A stretch of DNA of 5,470 bases from an uncultured Phycisphaerales bacterium (GTDB lineage: Bacteria; Planctomycetota; Phycisphaerae; Phycisphaerales; UBA1924). Of the stretch, positions 1-4,241 are shown piece after piece. The first letter of the stretch is position 1. The number at the start of each line of letters is the position of its first letter. The stretch is taken from the NCBI GenBank assembly GCA_937871415.1, contig CALMQD010000087.1, positions 1 to 5,470 on the forward strand, read 5' to 3'. A program made the translations under genes and the position numbers. Under the pieces are notes generated by a model that saw only the letters and a program-made list of their open reading frames with translations, ran no database searches and was not told the origin of the DNA.

Positions 1-847
1 GGATGAGGCGCTGGTCCTCGTCGAGGCCCGCCGCGTCCGTTTCGCTCAGTTTGCACAGGCGGTGGAACCATTCGCGGGAGTCGACGCGGAGCACGCGTCC
101 CTTGTCGAGCATCGCCATGCGGTCGGCGATGGTGAACGCCGAGTCCATCTCGTGGGTGACGACGACGCTCGTGACGCCGAGCTTGCGCGAGAGGTCGACG
201 ATCAGCCGGTCGATCTCGGCGCTGGTCACGGGATCGAGCCCCGCGCTGGGCTCGTCGTAGAAGAGGATCTTGGGGTCCAGCGCCAGCGCCCGCGCCAGGC
301 CGGCGCGCTTCTTCATGCCGCCGGAGATCTGCGCCGGGTACTTCTCGGCGTGCTCGCGCAGGCCCACCAGTTCGAGCTTGATCTTCACGATCGTCTCGAT
401 GATCTCGGCCCCCAGGTCGGTGTGCTCCTGGAGCGGGAGGGCGACGTTCTCGGCGACGGTCATCGAGTTGAAGAGCGCGCCCGACTGGAACAGGATGCCG
501 AAGCGCTTGCGCAAGTCGTCCAACTGCTCGTGGTCGATCCCGCGGAGGCTCTTGCCGAAGAGCGCGACGTCGCCCTCGTCGGGCTGGAAGGTGCCGATGA
601 AGTGGCGCAGGAGCGTGCTCTTGCCGCACCCCGAGCCGCCCATGATGACCATCGTCTCGCCCGGGTAGACATCGAGCGTGATGCCGTCGAGCACGGTGCG
701 CCCGTCGAAGCGCTTCACGAGGCCGGCGCACCGGATGATCGGGTTCCTGGCCGCGCCGTGCGCGCCCGGGCCGGTCCCCGTCGGCTCCGGCTGCGCGGCG
801 CTGCGGGCTTGCGGGCCGGGAGAGGCGTTGGTCGATGCCGCGGTCAC
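1..847 (-). CDS. MlaF-like ABC transporter ATP-binding protein (partial, 3' end outside window)
   Basis: This is the nucleotide-binding subunit of an ABC importer/lipid transporter of the MlaF/Mkl type, which in known systems powers phospholipid or sterol movement between membranes together with an MlaE-type permease and an MCE-domain protein. The 282 visible codons are uninterrupted and hold every ATPase motif in order: Walker A GGSGCGKST (70-78), Q-loop in ILFQSGALF (Gln121), signature ISGGMKKR (174-181), Walker B ILFYDEP (194-200), D-loop SAGLDP (201-206) and switch His232 in VVTHE. FQSGALF followed by TVAENVALPL and an EHTDL stretch is typical of the MlaF subgroup. GTG at 847 is the only plausible start: the first 35 residues form an Ala/Pro/Gly-rich, probably disordered extension before NPIIRCAGLVKRF, where family members usually begin. 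The C-terminus is cut by the window edge after the ATPase core. No permease or MCE gene is visible; they may lie beyond position 1. Family call is firm; the transported substrate is unknown. Confidence 0.93.
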   Translation of the reverse strand, partial: MTAASTNASPGPQARSAAQPEPTGTGPGAHGAARNPIIRCAGLVKRFDGRTVLDGITLDVYPGETMVIMGGSGCGKSTLLRHFIGTFQPDEGDVALFGKSLRGIDHEQLDDLRKRFGILFQSGALFNSMTVAENVALPLQEHTDLGAEIIETIVKIKLELVGLREHAEKYPAQISGGMKKRAGLARALALDPKILFYDEPSAGLDPVTSAEIDRLIVDLSRKLGVTSVVVTHEMDSAFTIADRMAMLDKGRVLRVDSREWFHRLCKLSETDAAGLDEDQRLI

Positions 848-961
848 GCCGGAATGATACGTGAAGGGCGGCTCACAACCAAGAAACCCGGTGTGTGCGC
901 GGCGCCGCCCCCGTCAACGGTGTGGGCTGGGCCGGTGCGCGGCGGGGCCAGACGCGGGCTG
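848..961 (-). other. Intergenic region between the DUF4190-like gene and the ABC ATPase gene
   Basis: These 114 bp lie between two genes on the minus strand. The half next to the ATPase gene holds a good promoter (854-882). The other half is very GC-rich and contains a perfect 10-bp palindrome GCGGCGCCGC at 899-908. There is no T-tract after it, so I do not call an intrinsic terminator. No small open reading frame with a credible start stands out. Confidence 0.6.
854..882 (-). promoter_or_regulatory. Sigma70-type promoter for the ABC ATPase gene, predicted leaderless
   Basis: On the minus strand a TTGGTT -35 element (877-882) and a TATCAT -10 element (854-859, five of six matches to TATAAT) are separated by exactly 17 bp. 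This AT-rich pair stands out in very GC-rich DNA. The -10 hexamer ends 6 nt before the GTG start codon, so transcription starting 7 nt downstream would begin at position 847, the G of the start codon. There is no Shine-Dalgarno sequence (TCCGGC precedes GTG), which fits a leaderless transcript. The -35 match is only moderate. Confidence 0.55.
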
Positions 962-1879
962 TTAGGGCTTCTTGTCGGTGTTACCGGCGTCCCCGGGCTT
1001 GCCGTCGCTCCCGGGCTCGCCGTCGCCTGCGCCGGCGTCGGCACCGGGCTGGGCGCCGTCGTCCTCGGCGCTCGCGTCGTCTGGGGACGGTGAGGTCGGC
1101 GCGGTGGGCACGACCATCGGCGTAAGCCAGATCACCTGCTTGCCGGGGACGTAGATGCCCAGGTTCTCCATGGGCATGTTGGGGGGCGGCGTGGCGGCGC
1201 CGATCTTGGAGCCCGACCAGTTCGGGGGCATCTGGACCATCAGCAGCCCCCAGCCCTTGTCAAACTCCGCGGGGATCGGGAAGACGTTGGGGTACTGCTG
1301 CTGCATGCCCTGGTTCTGGTTGCCCATCTGCGAGCCGAGCGTGAACCACGCGCGGATGTAGTCGCCCAGCGACTGCGGGCTGCTCTTGAACGCGCCCAGG
1401 TCCGTCGTGTAGGCCGCGACGAAGTCCTTGACCTCCTGGTCCTTCACGCCGGCGTTGAGCGTGGGAGAGAAGTTCTGCCGTGCGGTCTGGATGTCTCCGC
1501 TCTCCATCGCGGTGAGGGCCTGCTGCGCGGGAACGAGCATCGGCCTCATCGCGACGCTGCCCTGCTGCATGGCGCCGACCGCCCCGACGGAGATGACGAC
1601 CCAGATGACGCTGGCGATCAGGCCGATGATGCACCCGGCCGCGGCGATGCCCATGCCTGTCAGGCGTCCGCGGGCGCGGGTGATGAGCAGGATCGCGGCG
1701 CCGCCGAGGATCATGGCCAGAAGGCCGAACCCGGGGAGGCAGAGGATGCCGAGGATGAGCGAGGCGATCGCCAGGATCGACACGCGCGGCGCGACGGGCT
1801 CCTCGAAGTCGCGCATCGCACCGCCGAAACGGGCATAGGGATCGGGGCTCGCCGCCAATGGCATGGTGAGGGGGTTCAT
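962..1879 (-). CDS. DUF4190-like membrane protein with uncharacterised C-terminal domain
   Basis: A 305-residue membrane protein of unknown function. After a short polar N-terminus, residues about 34-66 (SILAIASLILGILCLPGFG onward) and 75-104 form two hydrophobic, Gly/Ala/Ile-rich segments separated by a basic RARGR turn (68-72); this is the pattern of the DUF4190 family. Residues about 112-255 form a soluble region I do not recognise. It begins with a helical stretch (VPAQQALTAMESGDIQTAR) and contains a Gln/Asn-rich patch (GNQNQGMQQQ, 186-195). Residues 260-305 are an acidic Gly/Pro/Ser/Asp tail, probably disordered, ending in DKKP. There is no cleavable signal peptide; the hydrophobic pair would anchor the protein in the inner membrane with the rest on one side. 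ATG at 1879 is chosen as the first start; ATG at 1864 (Met6) is possible. It follows the cysteine desulfurase gene by 51 bp on the same strand, but nothing ties the two functionally. Confidence 0.85.
   Translation of the reverse strand: MNPLTMPLAASPDPYARFGGAMRDFEEPVAPRVSILAIASLILGILCLPGFGLLAMILGGAAILLITRARGRLTGMGIAAAGCIIGLIASVIWVVISVGAVGAMQQGSVAMRPMLVPAQQALTAMESGDIQTARQNFSPTLNAGVKDQEVKDFVAAYTTDLGAFKSSPQSLGDYIRAWFTLGSQMGNQNQGMQQQYPNVFPIPAEFDKGWGLLMVQMPPNWSGSKIGAATPPPNMPMENLGIYVPGKQVIWLTPMVVPTAPTSPSPDDASAEDDGAQPGADAGAGDGEPGSDGKPGDAGNTDKKP
992..1027 (-). repeat. Two tandem 18-bp units inside the acidic tail of the DUF4190-like gene
   Basis: Positions 992-1009 and 1010-1027 are adjacent 18-bp copies differing at two positions (16 of 18 identical). 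The length is a multiple of three, so the frame is kept. In the protein they encode the paired hexapeptides GDGEPG and SDGKPG (residues 285-296). This looks like local slippage or expansion within a disordered tail, and its copy number could vary between related strains. Confidence 0.75.
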
Positions 1880-1885
1880 GGCCAG

Positions 1886-1891
1886 AGGATA
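1886..1891 (-). promoter_or_regulatory. Possible -10 element for the DUF4190-like gene
   Basis: The minus-strand hexamer TATCCT (four of six matches to TATAAT) ends 6 nt before the ATG at 1879, the same spacing as the -10 element of the ABC ATPase gene. No convincing -35 element lies 16-18 bp upstream, and no Shine-Dalgarno sequence precedes the ATG (CTGGCC). The gene may instead be cotranscribed from the cysteine desulfurase gene, which ends 51 bp upstream. Confidence 0.25.
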
Positions 1892-1930
1892 GCTACTGGG
1901 ATTCGCGATCCGCCAGTTTCGCGCCGCGGC

Positions 1931-3244
1931 CTAGCCCGCGGGCATGCTGCGGCTGAGGCGGGCGACGCCCTGCACGACGATCTCCGCGGCATGGTCCGCC
2001 TCCTGCTCGGTGGTCTCGCGCGAGAGGCTGAAACGCAGGCTGCCGTGGGCCTTTTCCGGAGGGATCCCGGTCGCCAGCAGCACGCTCGAAGGCTCGAGCG
2101 ATCCCGAGGAGCACGCGGCCCCGGCGGAGCAGCACACGCCGCGCTCGGAGAGCAGCAGGAGCAGCGCCTCGGCCTCCAGGCGCGCAAACGCGATGCTCGA
2201 CGTGTTCCACAGGCGCAACGGTTCGGCGTGCCCGTCGACGCCGAGCGGCCCGTTGACGGACGCGTCGACCCCCGCGCGGCGCGCACCGGCGACGACGCGC
2301 TCCTCGAACCGGTCGCGCAGTGCTCGCCCGGCGCTTACGTGCGCCGGGTCGTTCAGCCAGGCGTCGGCGAGTTGAGCCGCGACCCCCGCGCCGACGATCG
2401 CCGGCGTGTTCTCCGTTCCGCCGCGCCGCCCCAGTTCCTGCTCTCCGGGGATGATCGGCGCGACGCGCACCGGCGGGCGCAGGCACAGCACGCCGACGCC
2501 CTTGGGCCCGTGGAACTTGTGCGCCGAGAACGTGAGCATGTCGCAGACGCTCGCCTCCGCGGGCGGCGACGAGCCGTCGGGCCCCGGCGCAACGCGGCGC
2601 TGCTTGCCCACCCACTGTGTCGCGTCGCAGTGAAAGATCGCGCCGTTGTCGCGGCAGACGCGAGCGATCTCGATCACCGGCTGGATCGCGCCCGTCTCGT
2701 TGTTGGCCCACTGCACGCTGACCATCTTCACGGCGCCCGCCGTGCCGAACTCGTCGGCGTGCGCGCGGAGCGCATGCTCGATCGACGCCGGGTCGACGCG
2801 GCCGTCGGGCGTCATCGCGGCCCACACCACGCGCACGGTGCGCCCGTCGAGCCCGTAGCGTTCCAGATCGGCCGCGAGTTCGCGCACGGCCGAGTGCTCG
2901 GCCCGGGTTGTGACCAGCAGCAGCGGGGGGGCCGGCGCCGCGGCGGGTCGCGGCCCGGTGGCGGCGCCCGGCGACGGAGGCTGGGCCAGCGCGCGCAGCC
3001 CGCCGCGGATCGCCAGGTCGATGGCCTCGGTGCCCGAGCCGGTGAGAGTGACCTGGCGCGGTCGAGCGCCGACGAGCAGCGCCAGGTGCTTGCGGGCCAG
3101 TTCGATGGCCTGTCGGGCTACTTGGCCGGGGCGGTGGATGCTGGAGGGGTTGGCCCACAGTTCGCGCTGGGCGTGGTCCATCGCCGCGGCGACCTCGGGC
3201 GCCGGGCGGGTGGTGGCGTTGTTGTCGAGGTACAGCGTCTGCAT
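1931..3244 (-). CDS. Cysteine desulfurase, NifS/IscS family (class V aminotransferase fold)
   Basis: A PLP enzyme that removes sulfur from L-cysteine to give alanine and an enzyme persulfide, used for Fe-S clusters, tRNA thiolation and other sulfur acceptors in the cytosol. The 437-residue protein has the family landmarks: LDNNATT near the N-terminus (6-12), the GSGTEA cofactor loop (69-74), His117 in RAEHSAV (stacks on PLP), WANNETG (179-185), Asp207 and Gln210 in HCDATQ, the Schiff-base Lys243 in SAHKFHGPKG, RRGGTEN (273-279), and catalytic Cys378 in SAGAACSSGSLEPS on a mobile loop. The 'SSGSLEPS' form indicates the group I (NifS/IscS) rather than SufS type. It is longer than the usual 380-405 residues, mainly from an Ala/Pro-rich insert at about 89-107 and a smaller one at about 219-232. 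The start is ATG at 3244, directly before QTLYLDNNATT; the frame stays open a further 48 codons upstream but that stretch is unlike the family and reaches into the divergent gene. No Fe-S scaffold gene is adjacent, so its acceptor is unknown. Confidence 0.95.
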   Translation of the reverse strand: MQTLYLDNNATTRPAPEVAAAMDHAQRELWANPSSIHRPGQVARQAIELARKHLALLVGARPRQVTLTGSGTEAIDLAIRGGLRALAQPPSPGAATGPRPAAAPAPPLLLVTTRAEHSAVRELAADLERYGLDGRTVRVVWAAMTPDGRVDPASIEHALRAHADEFGTAGAVKMVSVQWANNETGAIQPVIEIARVCRDNGAIFHCDATQWVGKQRRVAPGPDGSSPPAEASVCDMLTFSAHKFHGPKGVGVLCLRPPVRVAPIIPGEQELGRRGGTENTPAIVGAGVAAQLADAWLNDPAHVSAGRALRDRFEERVVAGARRAGVDASVNGPLGVDGHAEPLRLWNTSSIAFARLEAEALLLLLSERGVCCSAGAACSSGSLEPSSVLLATGIPPEKAHGSLRFSLSRETTEQEADHAAEIVVQGVARLSRSMPAG

Positions 3245-3264
3245 CGCGGCGAAGGTGAGACCAG

Positions 3265-3270
3265 AGTTTA
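3265..3270 (-). promoter_or_regulatory. Possible -10 element for the cysteine desulfurase gene
   Basis: The minus-strand hexamer TAAACT (four of six matches to TATAAT) lies 20 nt before the ATG at 3244, which would give a leader of about 14 nt without a Shine-Dalgarno sequence. No -35 element of normal type is visible 17 bp upstream, so this is weak evidence from one AT-rich hexamer in GC-rich DNA. Confidence 0.22.
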
Positions 3271-3324
3271 CGGGGCGCTGGACCGGATCCGGGACCGAAT
3301 CTGCACGGACCCCTTCAACGGGGT

Positions 3325-3333
3325 TGCTACAGT
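3325..3333 (+). promoter_or_regulatory. Possible extended -10 element for the methyltransferase-glycosyltransferase operon
   Basis: The plus-strand sequence TGCTACAGT fits an extended -10 element (TG, one base, then TACAGT with four of six consensus matches). Transcription would begin near 3340 and give a leader of about 40 nt. A normal -35 hexamer is not seen at the right distance, which is tolerated in extended -10 promoters. Confidence 0.28.
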
Positions 3334-3341
3334 GGAAGCCG

Positions 3342-3358
3342 CCGAGAGCGGCCCTCGG
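3342..3358 (+). promoter_or_regulatory. Short hairpin in the methyltransferase leader
   Basis: CCGAG (3342-3346) pairs with CTCGG (3354-3358) across a 7-nt loop. The 3' arm overlaps the beginning of the purine-rich GGAGGG (3357-3362) that lies upstream of the start codon. The likelier ribosome binding site, AAGGAA at 3367-3372 with 8 nt to the ATG, stays outside the hairpin. A regulatory role is possible but unproven; five-base stems are common by chance in GC-rich DNA. Confidence 0.2.
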
Positions 3359-3380
3359 AGGGAAGCAAGGAATCCCCGTC

Positions 3381-4226
3381 ATGTCCACCAGCGCCCCGCC
3401 CGCCCAATCCTCGTCGCAGGCCCACGCCCCCGGCCCGGTGCCCGGTCTGGATCACATCGTCGATCCGAACGTGCACGGGAACCGGAACTACTGGTCGAAG
3501 TACGACTGGCCCGAGGCGGGCGATGAGTGGAGCAAGCCCTGGGGCGGCTCGGAGAACATGTGGTACTGCGCCCTGTTCCCGCGCTTCCGCTCGTTCCTTC
3601 CGACCGGGCGCATCCTTGAAATCGCGCCGGGCTTCGGGCGCGTGACGAACTACCTCCGCAAGTACTGCGAGCACATCGACATCGTGGACCTCGTGCCCAA
3701 GTGCATCGAGGCCTGCCGCCAGCGCTTCGCCGGCGACAACCACATCGGCTACCACGTCAACGACGGGCGCTCGCTGGCGATGATCCCGGACAACTCGGTG
3801 GACTTCGCCATCAGCTGGGACTCGCTGGTCCACGTCGAGCACGAGACCGTGCGCGAGTACCTGCGCCAGATCGCGACCAAGCTCAAGCCCGGCGCGATCG
3901 GGTTCATCCACCACTCGAACTTCGGCATGCAGTTCGACACGATCGCCCACGAACTCGACAAGCACGTGCTGGGCGGGCGGCGCCCGAGCATGACCGCCGA
4001 GAAGTTCCGCGCCGACTGCAAGGCCTTCGGCCTGCGGTGCCTGTCGCAGGAACTGGTCCCCTGGACCGAGCCGGGCCTGCTCATCGATTCGTTCAGCCTC
4101 TTCATGCGCCCGCACGCGGGCGAGGATCCCTCGCGCTGGCCCGAGCCGACCGTGATCGAACGCACCGACTGGGGCTACGAGGTGGCGAGCGCCGCGCGGA
4201 TCGGCTCGCTCTACCGCCGCCCGTAA
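3381..4226 (+). CDS. Class I SAM-dependent methyltransferase, probably for a surface glycan
   Basis: A 281-residue Rossmann-fold methyltransferase that uses S-adenosylmethionine; the acceptor is not evident. Motif I is ILEIAPGFGR (78-87), with the Gly-rich SAM loop. The acidic residue at the end of the second strand is Asp103 in IVDLVPKC. NDGRSL (127-132) is the motif around the adenine, and VDFAISWDSLVHVEHE (140-155) covers strand 4 and the putative active-site edge. GAIGFIHHSNFG (171-182) is a distinctive strand 5 motif. The region 33-60, rich in Trp (YWSKYDWPEAGDEWSKPWGG), resembles a subgroup found with sugar or polysaccharide genes, as far as I can recall. The first 22 residues are Ser/Ala/Pro-rich and probably disordered. 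ATG at 3381 is preceded by AAGGAA at 8 nt, the best ribosome binding site in the window. The frame is open far upstream but that part is antisense to the cysteine desulfurase gene. The stop lies 15 bp before the membrane glycosyltransferase gene, pointing to a shared transcript and pathway. Confidence 0.88.
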   Translation: MSTSAPPAQSSSQAHAPGPVPGLDHIVDPNVHGNRNYWSKYDWPEAGDEWSKPWGGSENMWYCALFPRFRSFLPTGRILEIAPGFGRVTNYLRKYCEHIDIVDLVPKCIEACRQRFAGDNHIGYHVNDGRSLAMIPDNSVDFAISWDSLVHVEHETVREYLRQIATKLKPGAIGFIHHSNFGMQFDTIAHELDKHVLGGRRPSMTAEKFRADCKAFGLRCLSQELVPWTEPGLLIDSFSLFMRPHAGEDPSRWPEPTVIERTDWGYEVASAARIGSLYRRP

Positions 4227-4241
4227 CACGCGGGAACGCGC

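Larger units (their letters stand above)
3245..3380. other. Divergent intergenic region
   Basis: These 136 bp separate the minus-strand cysteine desulfurase gene from the plus-strand methyltransferase gene and should carry both promoters. They contain a perfect 10-bp palindrome CCGGATCCGG at 3283-3292. Direct copies of GGACCG lie at 3280-3285 and 3292-3297, with GGACCC at 3307-3312. A small inverted repeat, ACCCC (3309-3313) and GGGGT (3320-3324) around a 6-nt loop, is also present. Such an arrangement could be a regulator binding site, but no known operator is recognised. Confidence 0.6.

Noticed and set aside
62..1093. A 343-codon plus-strand open frame opposite the ABC ATPase gene
   Set aside because: The opposite strand encodes Walker A, signature, Walker B and switch His in correct order over 282 uninterrupted codons; the plus-strand product is compositionally biased and motif-free.
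2108..2134. Extra cysteines Cys371 and Cys372 near catalytic Cys378 as a possible metal or redox site in the desulfurase
   Set aside because: The catalytic loop of NifS-like enzymes commonly varies here and can carry an additional cysteine; no partner ligands form a recognisable metal motif.
3309..3324. ACCCC/GGGGT inverted repeat as an intrinsic terminator
   Set aside because: The stem is only 5 bp, no T-tract follows on either strand, and it lies between two divergent gene starts where a terminator is not expected.
2910..3380. A 157-codon N-terminal extension of the methyltransferase from ATG at 2910
   Set aside because: It would be entirely antisense to the cysteine desulfurase gene and its promoter region, is low complexity, and the ATG at 3381 has a plausible ribosome binding site.
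3245..3388. A 48-codon N-terminal extension of the cysteine desulfurase from ATG at 3388
   Set aside because: The extension does not resemble the family, overlaps the start of the divergent methyltransferase gene, and the ATG at 3244 falls exactly where NifS/IscS proteins begin.
1991..3526. A 511-codon plus-strand open frame opposite the cysteine desulfurase gene
   Set aside because: It is antisense to a gene with a full set of catalytic motifs and encodes an Arg/Ala/Gly-rich string with no recognisable domain.
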